DNA of 64,000 nt from CBDFGN01 sp965247065. GTDB lineage: Bacteria; Bacteroidota; Bacteroidia; Cytophagales; Cyclobacteriaceae. The notes under the pieces are model-generated. The model saw nothing but the letters and a program-made list of their open reading frames with translations. It did no database searches and was not told the DNA's origin. The DNA lies in assembly GCA_965247065.1 (NCBI GenBank), contig CBDFGN010000006.1, positions 1,426,001 through 1,490,000 of the forward strand, in the 5' to 3' direction. This document shows positions 54,439-63,519 of this stretch, one piece after another. Each line of letters begins with the position of its first letter. Positions within the stretch are counted from its first letter, which is position 1. A program made the position numbers and the translations under genes.

Positions 54439-55185
54439 TTATTCCAGATAGGCATTCAGGAATTTCTCAACAGCCTCCCAGTATCCCTTGTGATCTGTGT
54501 ATTTTGTCCAAAGCGCCCGGGAACCGTGGTTGCCGCTGGTTTCGGGTAGATATGAAACTTTTTTCTCATAGTGGATCGATTCGTAAATGGGCAACCAGCT
54601 TTTCTGCTCGTTTCTTGCCGAAGTGATGAAAACCGGATCCACTATGTTCCGGGCGCTGTTCTGTACGAAATCCTTTGACTCTCCCAAATTCCCGAAGTAT
54701 TCCCCCGGAGAAAAAGCCAGCACACCATCCACCAAATCAGGATAGTCACCGGCCAGTTTCAACGCCAAAGCAGCTGAGTAAGAGCTCCCCCACATGAGAA
54801 TCGGACCCTCCGCGAGCCCTTTGCTTACGTATCGAACTGAAGCGAGCATATCCGGGAAAGCATCCAAATACCCGGTGGGCTTCATAGCCTGCTGAGCTTT
54901 TTGAGTAGTTTGGTTGGGTTTGTCATTTACCCCCTGTCCGGATCTTTGATCAACGGCCATGCAATTAAAACCCATTTGATTAAGCTTTGGGGCAATCTCC
55001 ACATATTCACCCCTGCTCCAACCGGCTTGGTGGAACAATATGATGAACGGGGCGGCTTTAGAATGAGTGACATAAAGATCCGCGGTTATTTGCAGGCCAT
55101 CCTCGGATTGATATGTAATCAATTCCTGAGCTGGCAGCAAGGAAGGAGCTAACCCCAATGCAAACGAGAAAATCCGGTACCTCAT
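54439..55185 (-). CDS. Alpha/beta hydrolase, dienelactone-hydrolase-like, exported
   Basis: A 248-residue secreted hydrolase with signal peptide (MRYRIFSFALGLAPSLLPAQ). The nucleophile elbow is MWGSSYSAALALKLAG (Ser in G-S-S-Y-S). The oxyanion segment is FHQAGWSRGEY and the final His is in GNHGSRAL. Substrate unknown. The start at 55185 matches the signal peptide; the upstream TTG adds eight residues. Confidence 0.85.
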   Translation of the reverse strand: MRYRIFSFALGLAPSLLPAQELITYQSEDGLQITADLYVTHSKAAPFIILFHQAGWSRGEYVEIAPKLNQMGFNCMAVDQRSGQGVNDKPNQTTQKAQQAMKPTGYLDAFPDMLASVRYVSKGLAEGPILMWGSSYSAALALKLAGDYPDLVDGVLAFSPGEYFGNLGESKDFVQNSARNIVDPVFITSARNEQKSWLPIYESIHYEKKVSYLPETSGNHGSRALWTKYTDHKGYWEAVEKFLNAYLE

Positions 55186-55209
55186 CCTATCATCATAGTG
55201 GTGGAGCAA

Positions 55210-55443
55210 CTAGCCTCGAACTGATATTTTTAAGTTGGCGGCAATTCCCTCCTGCTTGAATTTTAGGTCGAGGTTCTCACGCAAACCATTGACAAGTTCT
55301 TCGGCGATCTTCTTTTCGATAAGCCTGGTCAAATCCTGGTCACTTTTGAACTTGGTAGCGACCCAATGAAAGAATCTTCCTTTTCGGTTCAGGATCAATT
55401 GCTGTGTATTGAGAACTTCGATATCTACGGTAATTATAGCCAT
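55210..55443 (-). CDS. Small hypothetical protein between dapD and hydrolase
   Basis: A 77-residue protein with beta strands (MAIITVDIEVLNTQQLIL) and a charged helix (LTRLIEKKIAEELVNGL). ATG at 55443 or 55461 are both possible; the former gives the hydrophobic first strand. It follows dapD by about 18 bases, in the same operon direction. No family recognised. Confidence 0.6.
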   Translation of the reverse strand: MAIITVDIEVLNTQQLILNRKGRFFHWVATKFKSDQDLTRLIEKKIAEELVNGLRENLDLKFKQEGIAANLKISVRG

Positions 55444-55461
55444 GTCTCTAATTGAACCCAT

Positions 55462-56280
55462 TCAGGCAACTATGGAATTGTCCCTCAGGGCTTCATTCAA
55501 TGAGGTCTTCTTATCCGTGCTTTCCTTTCTGGACCCAATGATCAGGGCGCAGGAAACATCATATTCCCCGGCTGAGAACTTTTTAGGGTAAGTACCCGGG
55601 ACTACTACCGACCTCTCAGGGATCTCTCCCCTGTATTCCCTGGGCTCAGGTCCTGTTACGTCAATTATCTTTGAACTAGAGGTCAGAGTTACACTCGCCC
55701 CAATAACGGCCTCTCTTCTTATCTTAACCCCCTCCACGATGCTGCACCGGGATCCAATGAAGGCATTATCCTCAATAATTACGGGTAAGGCTTGCACCGG
55801 TTCCAAAACCCCTCCAATGCCCACTCCGCCACTAAGATGTACATTCTTGCCAATCTGGGCACAACTACCCACTGTTGCCCAGGTATCAACCATAGTTCCT
55901 GAATCCACATAAGCCCCAATATTCACATAGGACGGCATCATCACGACTCCCGGGCTCACGAAGGAGCCGTAACGAGCTATTGCCTGAGGCACCACTCTAA
56001 CCCCCAGATCCCGAAACCCGGTTTTGACCTGAATCTTGTCATGGTACTCAAACGGGCCCACCTCAATGACATTCATTGCCTGAATCGGAAAATAAAGGAT
56101 CACGGCCTTCTTCAACCATTCTTCAACGATCCAATCACCATTTTGTTTAGTAGCTACCCGCAGCCGGCCTTTATCAAGCTCTTCGATAACAGCGCGAATA
56201 GCCTCCTGGGTTTTAGATTGTTTCAAAAGCTCTCGTTCGTCCCAGGCTTTTTCTACTATATCCTTTAATTCACTTGCCAT
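55462..56280 (-). CDS. dapD: Tetrahydrodipicolinate N-succinyltransferase
   Basis: A 272-residue enzyme of the lysine/diaminopimelate pathway that succinylates tetrahydrodipicolinate. The C-terminal left-handed beta helix is built from hexapeptides (VVMMPSYVNIGAYVDSGTMV, IGKNVHLSGGVGIGGVLEP). The acyl-CoA site region includes FIGSRCSIVEGVKI. The start at 56280 (MASELKDIVEKAW) is the conserved one. It is divergent from the glycosyltransferase gene. Confidence 0.96.
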   Translation of the reverse strand: MASELKDIVEKAWDERELLKQSKTQEAIRAVIEELDKGRLRVATKQNGDWIVEEWLKKAVILYFPIQAMNVIEVGPFEYHDKIQVKTGFRDLGVRVVPQAIARYGSFVSPGVVMMPSYVNIGAYVDSGTMVDTWATVGSCAQIGKNVHLSGGVGIGGVLEPVQALPVIIEDNAFIGSRCSIVEGVKIRREAVIGASVTLTSSSKIIDVTGPEPREYRGEIPERSVVVPGTYPKKFSAGEYDVSCALIIGSRKESTDKKTSLNEALRDNSIVA

Positions 56281-56303
56281 TTCAGCTAGTTTTACTTCAT
56301 AGA

Positions 56304-57410
56304 ATGAGGTTAAAGAAAATTGTAATCGCTTCCGTACTGAAGCCGGTGGACGACACCCGAATGTTCGAAAAGTTCGGGGATTCACTGGCAAAAACCTCTA
56401 ATTACGACGTAAATATTGTAGGCTTTTGTACAAAAACCAAGAGCACGCATCCACGGATTCATTTCCACCCCATTTTTGAGTTCCGTCGCTTGAGCTTCGC
56501 CAGATTATTTGCCGGATTGAGATTTCTAGCCCTGCTTTTTAATATTTCTCCTAGCATAATTATCGTAACTACTGCGGAACTGTTGCCAGCAGCGGTAGGC
56601 TACAAGCTCATCAAGGGGGGACGGCTGCTTTATGATGTCCAGGAAAACTATTACCGCAACATTATCTATGGCCAGCATTACGTTTGGGGCATCCGGAAAA
56701 TTGTCGGAGCGGTGGTGCAAATTGTTGAACGACTAACCAGCTGGGGAATTGATCATTTCATCCTTGCCGAAAAATGCTACGCCGATGAATTGGCCTTTGT
56801 TTCCCCTAACCGCACAATAGTGGAAAATAAGTATCAATCCAGGAGGTCCATTTCGGCTCGCCCTCCAGAAGGAGGCTTTAACTTGATTTTCACCGGCACG
56901 ATCTCTTCCAATTATGGAATTTTCGAGGCAGTGGAACTTTTCCGCGCTCTACATGGATTGGATCAGCGCTACCGGTTAACGATCGTCGGATATTGCGCCC
57001 ATTCGAAAACCAGAGGCCAGCTTAAGGGAATTATTAAAGATTGCCCCGCGATTACTACGGTAGGTTTGGATTATTTGGTACCCCATACTCAAGTGATCGA
57101 TCACATTCAGCAGGCTGACTTGGGTCTGGTGGCTTATCAAAACAATCCGGCAACAACCCACCGGGTTCCAACCCGCATTTACGAATATCTGGGTAATCGA
57201 CTACCTATGATCATACCGCGGAATTCCAGCGGGACACAGCTGTGCGATCAATTTCAAGCCGGTTTCTCCATTGATTTCGATAACTATGATACGGGGGAGA
57301 TCCATACCCGAATTCAGGAAGGGAAGTACTACCCGGGGGGCAATGACGGAGATATTTACTGGCAAAGCGAAGAAAAAAAGCTGCTTCAAGTCCTCGGGGA
57401 GTTTAGCTGA
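56304..57410 (+). CDS. Glycosyltransferase, GT4-like
   Basis: A 368-residue GT-B fold glycosyltransferase. The acceptor domain (1-175) contains VDDTRMFEKFGDSLAK and LLYDVQENYYRNI. The donor domain contains NLIFTGTISSNYGIFEAVEL, LTIVGYC and the nucleotide-sugar binding region HRVPTRIYEYLGNRLPMI. Sugar and acceptor are unknown. ATG at 56304 gives the normal start MRLKKIVIAS. The preceding gap to dapD is only 23 bases, divergent. Confidence 0.85.
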   Translation: MRLKKIVIASVLKPVDDTRMFEKFGDSLAKTSNYDVNIVGFCTKTKSTHPRIHFHPIFEFRRLSFARLFAGLRFLALLFNISPSIIIVTTAELLPAAVGYKLIKGGRLLYDVQENYYRNIIYGQHYVWGIRKIVGAVVQIVERLTSWGIDHFILAEKCYADELAFVSPNRTIVENKYQSRRSISARPPEGGFNLIFTGTISSNYGIFEAVELFRALHGLDQRYRLTIVGYCAHSKTRGQLKGIIKDCPAITTVGLDYLVPHTQVIDHIQQADLGLVAYQNNPATTHRVPTRIYEYLGNRLPMIIPRNSSGTQLCDQFQAGFSIDFDNYDTGEIHTRIQEGKYYPGGNDGDIYWQSEEKKLLQVLGEFS

Positions 57411-57449
57411 AGAACCGGTACATCCTAATTTAGATTATATCGTAAAATA

Positions 57450-57469
57450 TTTTTAGGTTAATCTAAAAA
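57450..57469. promoter_or_regulatory. DtxR/MntR-type operator
   Basis: TTTTTAG and CTAAAAA form an inverted repeat around GTTAAT. The core TTAGGTTAATCTAA is close to DtxR-family sites (TTAGGTTAGCCTAACC type). It lies just upstream of the -7 box at 57475, over the expected -33 region, so the metal-loaded regulator would block transcription. Confidence 0.65.
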
Positions 57470-57474
57470 TTATT

Positions 57475-57482
57475 TACCTTTG
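57475..57482 (+). promoter_or_regulatory. -7 box of metal-regulator operon
   Basis: TACCTTTG matches TAnnTTTG. The start codon is 20 bases downstream and the DtxR-type palindrome is 5 bases upstream. Confidence 0.6.
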
Positions 57483-57502
57483 GGCGATAAACTCAAGTCG
57501 AC

Positions 57503-58159
57503 ATGTTAAGTTTCGCTGAAGAGAACTACTTGAAAGCTATTTATCACCTCTCGCAGGGTGGTAAGGCAGACATCTCTACCAATCGCATCGCCGATAATCT
57601 GGAGACTCGTCCAGCTTCCGTCAGCGATATGGTAAAAAAGCTGGCTCAAAAGGGCGTGGTACTCCACAAAAAGTACCAGGGTGTTAGTTTATCAGATCAC
57701 GGTCTTACTCATGCCTTGCGAGTGATCCGCAAACATCGGCTCTGGGAAGTCTTTCTACTTAAAGAGTTGAAGTTCCAGTGGGATGAGGTTCATGAAGTAG
57801 CCGAGCAATTGGAGCATATAAAATCACCGCTGCTTATCAAGAGGCTGGACCGGTTTTTGGGATTCCCCAGATTCGATCCTCATGGCGACCCCATTCCCAA
57901 CCAGGAGGGTCAAATCAATTCTCAGCCGCAATTGCCCCTGGCAGGGCTCAAAAAGAACAGAACAGCCCAGGTAGCCGCCGTAAGGGATTCCTCCAAGTTG
58001 TTCTTGCAGTACATGGATAAGATCGGAGCCTACATCGGAGCAAAAGTGAAGGTAGTTGACAAGATCCCTTATGACGACAGCATGGAGATTTCGGTGGACA
58101 ATGCCGAATGTATATTTGTCTCGAAGCAGGTTTCCCAAAATATCCTGGTCAGTGAATAG
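57503..58159 (+). CDS. DtxR/MntR-family metal-dependent transcription regulator
   Basis: A 218-residue repressor: winged HTH (residues 5-65: EENYLKAIYHLSQG, IADNLETRPASVSDMVKKL), dimerisation and metal-binding domain (70-135: HALRVIRKHRLWEVFLLKEL, EVAEQLEHI), and a C-terminal FeoA-like SH3 domain (LGKIGAYIGAKVKVVDKI type, seen as KIGAYIGAKVKVVDKI). It senses Mn or Fe and represses the metal importer genes that follow. Its stop overlaps the start of the binding protein gene by 8 bases. Confidence 0.92.
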   Translation: MLSFAEENYLKAIYHLSQGGKADISTNRIADNLETRPASVSDMVKKLAQKGVVLHKKYQGVSLSDHGLTHALRVIRKHRLWEVFLLKELKFQWDEVHEVAEQLEHIKSPLLIKRLDRFLGFPRFDPHGDPIPNQEGQINSQPQLPLAGLKKNRTAQVAAVRDSSKLFLQYMDKIGAYIGAKVKVVDKIPYDDSMEISVDNAECIFVSKQVSQNILVSE

Positions 58160-59084
58160 ACATATCAGCATTTTACCTACCCTTCTTTCAGCCCTTGCGC
58201 TTTGGCTCTATGGCTGTCAGAGTGGCTCTAACGACAATCGGTCCGATCGAAGGTTATATGTTGTCGTCACCACAAGTATGCTGGCGGATGCCGTTCTTAA
58301 CATTGCCGGAGATTCAGTGGCGGTGGAGGCCTTGATGGGCCCTGGGGTCGATCCCCACTTGTACAAGGCCACTCAGGGTGATATCCGAATGCTTACCGAG
58401 GCCGACCTGGTCATCTATAATGGCCTGTATCTCGAAGGAAAGATGGAAGACATACTGGAGCGCCTGGGGCAAACCAAAGCGGTTTTGGCTGCAGCGGCCG
58501 GGATCGAGAAGGACAAGCTCAGGGGCAACGCGATCTACCAGAATGAATATGATCCTCATGTGTGGTTTGATGTTAAACTGTGGAAAGAAGTGGTGGCCAA
58601 TGTGAGCGCCAAGCTTCAAGAAATGGATTCGGCCAATGCGCGGTTCTACGAGGTCAACACTCAGGATTTCTTTAAAGAACTAGACACTTTGCACCTTTCG
58701 GTAACCCAAGAAATTTCCAAAATTCCGATTGAAAAAAGGGTCCTGATCACCGCTCATGATGCTTTTGGCTATTTCGGGGATGCATATCAAATCGAAGTAA
58801 AAGCTCTCCAGGGCATTTCGACTCAATCTGAATTTGGGTTAAAAGACATAACCGAGCTCGTTAACTTCATTGTTGAGCGAAAAGTCAAGGCAGTTTTTGT
58901 AGAAACTTCGGTTTCCGAAAGAGCTATAAAAGCGGTGGTGGAGGGTTGTCAGCAAAAAGGCTTTCCGGTGATTATCGGCGGTTATCTCTATTCTGACGCG
59001 ATGGGGGAGCAGGATTCGGAAGAGGGCACCTATGCAGGCATGGTGATGGCCAACGTAAACACCATTGTAAACGCACTGAAATAA
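58152..59084 (+). CDS. Metal ABC transporter substrate-binding lipoprotein (ZnuA/MntA type)
   Basis: A 310-residue cluster A-I binding protein. GTG at 58152 starts a lipoprotein signal (LSALALWLYGC). Metal ligands are likely His in DPHLYKATQGD, His in YDPHVWFDVK, and His/Glu/Asp in TAHDAFGYF and FVETSVSERA. There is no His-rich loop, which argues for Mn/Fe over Zn. An earlier start at 58056 would read out of frame across the regulator and is rejected. It is the second gene of the operon. Confidence 0.92.
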   Translation: MNRHISILPTLLSALALWLYGCQSGSNDNRSDRRLYVVVTTSMLADAVLNIAGDSVAVEALMGPGVDPHLYKATQGDIRMLTEADLVIYNGLYLEGKMEDILERLGQTKAVLAAAAGIEKDKLRGNAIYQNEYDPHVWFDVKLWKEVVANVSAKLQEMDSANARFYEVNTQDFFKELDTLHLSVTQEISKIPIEKRVLITAHDAFGYFGDAYQIEVKALQGISTQSEFGLKDITELVNFIVERKVKAVFVETSVSERAIKAVVEGCQQKGFPVIIGGYLYSDAMGEQDSEEGTYAGMVMANVNTIVNALK

Positions 59085-59086
59085 CT

Positions 59087-59878
59087 ATGATTCATCAGGT
59101 CAAAGATCCAGTACTAGAAATTCACGATCTAACAGTTTCGTACGACAAGAAGCCGGTTTTATGGGATATTGATTTGACTCTGCCAAAAGGTAGATTGATA
59201 GGGATAATCGGACCTAATGGAGCTGGAAAATCCACACTCCTCAAGACCGTCATGGGCCTTCTTAAGGCCAATAGCGGGTACGCTGAACTGCTTGGACAGA
59301 AGCTTAATAAAGTCCGGGATCAAATAAGCTATGTGCCACAAAGAGGTTCCGTGGATTGGGACTTTCCTACTTCAGTTAAAGAGGTCGTGTTGATGGGCCG
59401 ATTCGGTAAAATAGGCCTGCTGAAGAGACCTCGCAAAGTAGATTGGGAGGTGACCATGGACAGCCTGAGAAAGGTCGATATGGAGGGGTATGCGGACCGG
59501 CAAATATCACAGCTTTCCGGAGGACAGCAGCAACGAGTATTCCTGGCCAGGGCTCTGGCTCAGCAAGCCGATCTTTATTTTATGGATGAACCTTTTGCTG
59601 GAGTGGACGCTTCAACTGAAAAGGCGATTATCACCTTACTTAGAGAGATGTTGGACCAAAATAAGACCGTAATAGCGGTACATCACGATTTGCAGTCCGT
59701 CTCACAGTACTTTGATTGGGTTATCCTTTTGAACCTGCGCCTGGTGGCCAGTGGACCCACGGAGGAGGTTTTCACTGCTGAACTGTTACAGGAAACGTAT
59801 GGAGGAAAGCTAACTCTGCTTTCTGAGATCACCAATTTGATGAAAAAGGAGGCATTTCCACAGAGAGAAACCCCTTAG
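59087..59878 (+). CDS. Metal ABC transporter ATP-binding protein
   Basis: A 263-residue ATPase with Walker A GPNGAGKST, Q loop YVPQRGSVDWDFP, signature LSGGQQQRV, Walker B DLYFMDEPFAGVD and switch His (VHHDLQS). The QRGSVDWDFP segment is typical of Mn/Zn uptake ATPases. It powers the importer with the permeases that follow. It starts 2 bases after the binding protein. Confidence 0.95.
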   Translation: MIHQVKDPVLEIHDLTVSYDKKPVLWDIDLTLPKGRLIGIIGPNGAGKSTLLKTVMGLLKANSGYAELLGQKLNKVRDQISYVPQRGSVDWDFPTSVKEVVLMGRFGKIGLLKRPRKVDWEVTMDSLRKVDMEGYADRQISQLSGGQQQRVFLARALAQQADLYFMDEPFAGVDASTEKAIITLLREMLDQNKTVIAVHHDLQSVSQYFDWVILLNLRLVASGPTEEVFTAELLQETYGGKLTLLSEITNLMKKEAFPQRETP

Positions 59879-59883
59879 AAACA

Positions 59884-61170
59884 ATGGATTCACTATTGCA
59901 ATTTTTTTCTTTTGCTGATCCGAATATTCGATATGTTGCGTTGGGATCTATTCTGCTGACCGCCAGCTCAGCTACAGTTGGAACTTTTACTTTTCTCAAA
60001 AAGAAAGCGCTTGTGGGGGATGCGGTGGCCCATTCAATCTTACCCGGTGTATGCCTTGGCTTCTTGCTGGCGGGAAATAAAAACCCAGTTTATCTAATCC
60101 TAGGAGCTTTTGTCACCGGTTGGATTTCCCTGGTTCTCATCGACGTGATCATCCGAAAGTCCCGGATTAAAGAGGATACGGCTATCGGTCTTATTCTTTC
60201 GGTCTTTTTTGGAATAGGCATTCTCTTGCTTACCGTGATTCAGCAAACCGGCAACGCTGCCCAAAGTGGCCTGGAAAACTTTCTATTCGGAAAAGCGGCA
60301 TCTCTGGTAGGCCAAGACCTGGTGGTCTTCGCCATAATTGGGTTGGTTTTGATCGCTGCTGTGCTGCTCTTATTTAAGGAGTTCACTATTATCTCTTTCG
60401 ACAAGGAATTAGCTGAAACCCTGGGGCTCCCGGTTAACGCCGTTGAGCTTGTGTTAACGACCTTGACAGTCCTGGCGGTAGTAATTGGCATACAAGCCGT
60501 TGGAGTAGTTTTGATGGCTGCCATTTTGATCACCCCGGCCGCGGCAGCCCGTTTTTGGACCCAGCGGGTGAAGACTATGGTAATCCTATCGGCATTATTT
60601 GGAGGAGTGTCGGGGCTCACCGGAGCCTATATTTCTTTCGTTGCGCCGGCAATGCCAACCGGTCCCTGGATTGTCGTCGTAATATCCACGATCGCATTGT
60701 TCTCATTTTTCCTGGCTCCAAAAAAAGGAATAGTCTACAGACTATGGGCCCAACATAATATCCGAATGAAAATGAATGATGAAAATATCCTCAAGGCACT
60801 TTATCAAATAGGTGAAAAACAAAACAATTTCATGGTCGCCCGTACTCAGCGGGAGCTCCTGCAAGCCAGGGCATTTGAGCCCTCTCAGCTATCCCAAGGG
60901 CTAACCCGACTTAAGAGCCAGGGTTTTTTAGCCAGGCGGAACGGAGAATGGGCTTTCACACCTGAGGGCAAGGATAAAGGCCAACGGGTCTTGCGATTGC
61001 ATCGTTTGTGGGAGTTGTACCTTACTGAGTATCTGAGGATTGCCCCCGACCATGTCCACGAGGACGCCGATACGATCGAACATATTATCACTCCGGAATT
61101 GGAGGGAAGACTGGAGCAACTGCTTGAGCATCCGGAATTGGATCCTCATCGTTCCCGGATACCGTATTGA
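59884..61170 (+). CDS. Metal ABC permease fused to a DtxR-like domain
   Basis: A 428-residue protein. Residues 1-285 are an ABC-3 type permease with eight or nine helices (KKKALVGDAVAHSILPGV is the ATPase-coupling loop). Residues 295-428 form a winged HTH plus the dimerisation region (FTPEGKDKGQRVLRLHRLWELYL, HVHEDADTIEHI), the DtxR-type metal-binding fold. Such fusions are known in Bacteroidota and spirochaetes; the cytoplasmic domain may gate transport by metal. It starts 5 bases after the ATPase gene. Confidence 0.92.
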   Translation: MDSLLQFFSFADPNIRYVALGSILLTASSATVGTFTFLKKKALVGDAVAHSILPGVCLGFLLAGNKNPVYLILGAFVTGWISLVLIDVIIRKSRIKEDTAIGLILSVFFGIGILLLTVIQQTGNAAQSGLENFLFGKAASLVGQDLVVFAIIGLVLIAAVLLLFKEFTIISFDKELAETLGLPVNAVELVLTTLTVLAVVIGIQAVGVVLMAAILITPAAAARFWTQRVKTMVILSALFGGVSGLTGAYISFVAPAMPTGPWIVVVISTIALFSFFLAPKKGIVYRLWAQHNIRMKMNDENILKALYQIGEKQNNFMVARTQRELLQARAFEPSQLSQGLTRLKSQGFLARRNGEWAFTPEGKDKGQRVLRLHRLWELYLTEYLRIAPDHVHEDADTIEHIITPELEGRLEQLLEHPELDPHRSRIPY

Positions 61171-61262
61171 CAATGAGTGAATGATTGAGCGTGAGAATGA
61201 AAGAAAGTTTGAAGTTTGAAAGTATGAAATCTATAGGGGATCGGATGTTGGGAAGAACATGA

Positions 61263-61300
61263 ACTGTTTCACTGTTGACTGTTTTACTGTTTTACTGTTT
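61263..61300. repeat. 8-base tandem repeat ACTGTTTT
   Basis: About five units (ACTGTTTC, ACTGTTG, ACTGTTTT, ACTGTTTT, ACTGTTT) directly before the second permease gene. The upstream bases also show GTTTGAAGTTTGAAAG-type repetition. Confidence 0.75.
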
Positions 61301-61305
61301 AAGAC

Positions 61306-62187
61306 ATGACTGATTTCTGGATCATACTTGCCGGAAGCATGGTCTCCATTAGTTGTGGACTGTTGGGATGTTTTTTGATCCTCAGGAAAATGGCTATGGT
61401 GGGTGATGCCATTTCTCACGCCGTGCTCCCGGGAATCGTGATAGCCTTCATTATAGCTGGCTCAAGAGACTCGATATTGCTGCTTTCCGGGGCAGCGCTT
61501 TTTGGCCTTTTCACCACATTCTTAATCGAGTTCCTGCATCGCAAGGGAAAACTCCAAACCGATGCGTCCATCGGAGTCACTTTTACCTGGTTGTTTGCCG
61601 TGGGTGTGATTTTGCTATCAGTTTACGCCGGTGACGCACATTTAGATCAGGACTGTGTCTTACATGGGGAAATAGCTTATGTACCTATCGACTTATGGAT
61701 TACGGATGGGGGAATAAATATGGGACCCAGGGTCGTTTATATAAGCGCGGCAATGCTTGTTATCAACCTTCTGTTCATTATCGCCGGTTACAAGGAGTTG
61801 TTCCTTACCACCTTTGATCCTGCTTTCGCTGCGGTGCTGGGGATCAACACAAGTTTGTGGCACTACCTGCTCATGGGAGCGGTTTCTATGACCACGGTCA
61901 CCTCTTTTGAATCGGTTGGCGCCATTCTGGTAGTAGCCTTTCTAATTGCCCCAGCAGCGACGGCATACTTATTAACGGATAACTTTAAGAAAATGCTCTT
62001 ACTAGCTTGTTTACAAGGGGTTATAATTTCGATTGCTGGCTACTACATCGCGGCGCTGATCGACGGATCAATAGCTGGGGCTATGAGCACCGTAGCCGGA
62101 TTGCTTTTTGGAGCAGCCTTCCTCTTTAGTCCCACTCATGGCCTGATATCAAAAAGGACCAAATCCCTTATGCCGAAGGTTTCGTAG
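61306..62187 (+). CDS. Metal ABC transporter permease
   Basis: A 293-residue ABC-3 permease with eight helices; the coupling loop is RKMAMVGDAISHAVLPGI and the C-terminal end FSPTHGLISKR. Together with the fused permease it likely makes a heterodimeric channel. The 135-base gap after the first permease contains the tandem repeat. An insertion of about 20 residues (DQDCVLHGEIAYVP region) distinguishes it from the first permease. It overlaps the convergent cyclase by 20 bases. Confidence 0.92.
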   Translation: MTDFWIILAGSMVSISCGLLGCFLILRKMAMVGDAISHAVLPGIVIAFIIAGSRDSILLLSGAALFGLFTTFLIEFLHRKGKLQTDASIGVTFTWLFAVGVILLSVYAGDAHLDQDCVLHGEIAYVPIDLWITDGGINMGPRVVYISAAMLVINLLFIIAGYKELFLTTFDPAFAAVLGINTSLWHYLLMGAVSMTTVTSFESVGAILVVAFLIAPAATAYLLTDNFKKMLLLACLQGVIISIAGYYIAALIDGSIAGAMSTVAGLLFGAAFLFSPTHGLISKRTKSLMPKVS

Positions 62188-63283
62188 CAGGCTCAATGCT
62201 GCAAACCTTAACGGTTCTGCTTTTACCCCTCAGCGTCAGGTCCCCTATCAGCTCGGCTTTATATCCGTTCAATTCTCCAACATTACTGAGAATTCGATCG
62301 GTTGCCAAAAACCGCTTTTCATATTTGTTGCAAAGATCTTGAACTCTGGCGGCCGTGTTGATTGTGTCTCCGTGATAGGCTATATCCCTTTTGATAATCC
62401 CAACCTCGGCCACAGTTATTTCCCCCGCGTTCAGACCAACTTTAAATTCCGGCAAGAAGCCGTAGGTCTTCTCAAAATAGCTCCTGCGACGCTCCAGGAT
62501 TTCCGAGAATGTGAAGAATACTTCGATACAGTTAAGATTCCGGAATCCCTCCGCTTCCTTCCAGGTCAAAACGATCTCGTCGCCCACGTATTGGTAGATG
62601 TCGGCCTTAAATCTGTCAACAATGTGGTTTAGCTCTCTAAAGCAGTCCTGGATCATTTGACTGTATCGCAGATGCCCCAGCATTTCTGCATATGTGGTCG
62701 ACGAACGCAAGTCGATAAACATGAAGATTCGATTTTCCATAACGGGTTTGTGGTACCGACCCAACAGGATTGGGAACATATTACCTTCACCGTATTTTTT
62801 ACTCACCTGCAGGATGAAATGAGTAAGCACAACTCCAAACCCAAGCATCCAACCGATCGGTATAATATAATCTGGCCGATAGATCAGCCCCAAAGCCCAG
62901 TCTTCGTATCCCATCGGCATAATACCAAAGGTCGTAAGAACCAGATAAATTACTCCGAATACCAACAGTACAGCTCCCAGATAAGCCAGCGATTTAATCA
63001 TGATGATGTAGCCGGTGGATTTACGATTGAGCCATGGGCGTTCCAAAAATCGGTTGATCACGAAAAAGAAGGTTCCGAATAAAACTGCAAACAAAGCTCC
63101 CTCCAAGTACTGATACCCGGAGATCGTATACTGCAAAAGCGGATCTTGTTGCAATGCGGCTTCTTTCAGGGCCAGGTCGAGTACAATTGTAATTCCGACC
63201 ATTGTCACTGAACTGATTCCAAGCATGTACACCAGCCAGAATGAAACGACTAAAAGCCATTCATGAAACCACCTGCGGGTCAT
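62168..63283 (-). CDS. Class III adenylate/guanylate cyclase with membrane domain
   Basis: A 371-residue protein: six transmembrane segments (about residues 7-165) and a cytoplasmic cyclase domain (185-360). Catalytic residues: metal Asp in IFMFIDLRSSTTYAE, second Asp in QYVGDEIVLTW and the transition-state region DTINTAARVQDLC. These match active class III cyclases and suggest cAMP (or cGMP) production. The substrate-specifying Lys/Asp pair is not unambiguous from reading alone. It is convergent with the permease and its ATG is near 63283. Confidence 0.9.
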   Translation of the reverse strand: MTRRWFHEWLLVVSFWLVYMLGISSVTMVGITIVLDLALKEAALQQDPLLQYTISGYQYLEGALFAVLFGTFFFVINRFLERPWLNRKSTGYIIMIKSLAYLGAVLLVFGVIYLVLTTFGIMPMGYEDWALGLIYRPDYIIPIGWMLGFGVVLTHFILQVSKKYGEGNMFPILLGRYHKPVMENRIFMFIDLRSSTTYAEMLGHLRYSQMIQDCFRELNHIVDRFKADIYQYVGDEIVLTWKEAEGFRNLNCIEVFFTFSEILERRRSYFEKTYGFLPEFKVGLNAGEITVAEVGIIKRDIAYHGDTINTAARVQDLCNKYEKRFLATDRILSNVGELNGYKAELIGDLTLRGKSRTVKVCSIEPATKPSA

Positions 63284-63519
63284 TAAGTTGAAGATTTATG
63301 GTGCAACGGAGAACTAATTGAATGTTAAGAATTGAAAGTTGAGAATTTACTAAAGACTCGTGACTATCAATAGAGGATTAATGGATTGTTGCGAAGGAGC
63401 GGCGATCCGGCCAACAGAAATACTACAATAAGCCATGTTCAATGTCAAGACTACCCTCAAGAATCATGTATTCATAGGTACGATATTCATTTGTTCAAAC
63501 TCTGCTAACTTTATAGGTC
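63284..63519. other. Divergent intergenic region between cyclase and mnmE
   Basis: No gene seen; degenerate repeats like GAATTGAAAGTTGAGAATT occur near 63325. Promoters of both flanking genes should lie here. TAACTTTA (63506-63513), one base from the TAnnTTTG consensus, lies shortly before the mnmE ATG. Confidence 0.4.

Noticed and set aside
58056..58151. Longer N-terminus for the metal-binding lipoprotein
   Set aside because: It would overlap the regulator gene by about 100 bases and bury the lipoprotein signal; GTG at 58152 gives a standard lipobox.
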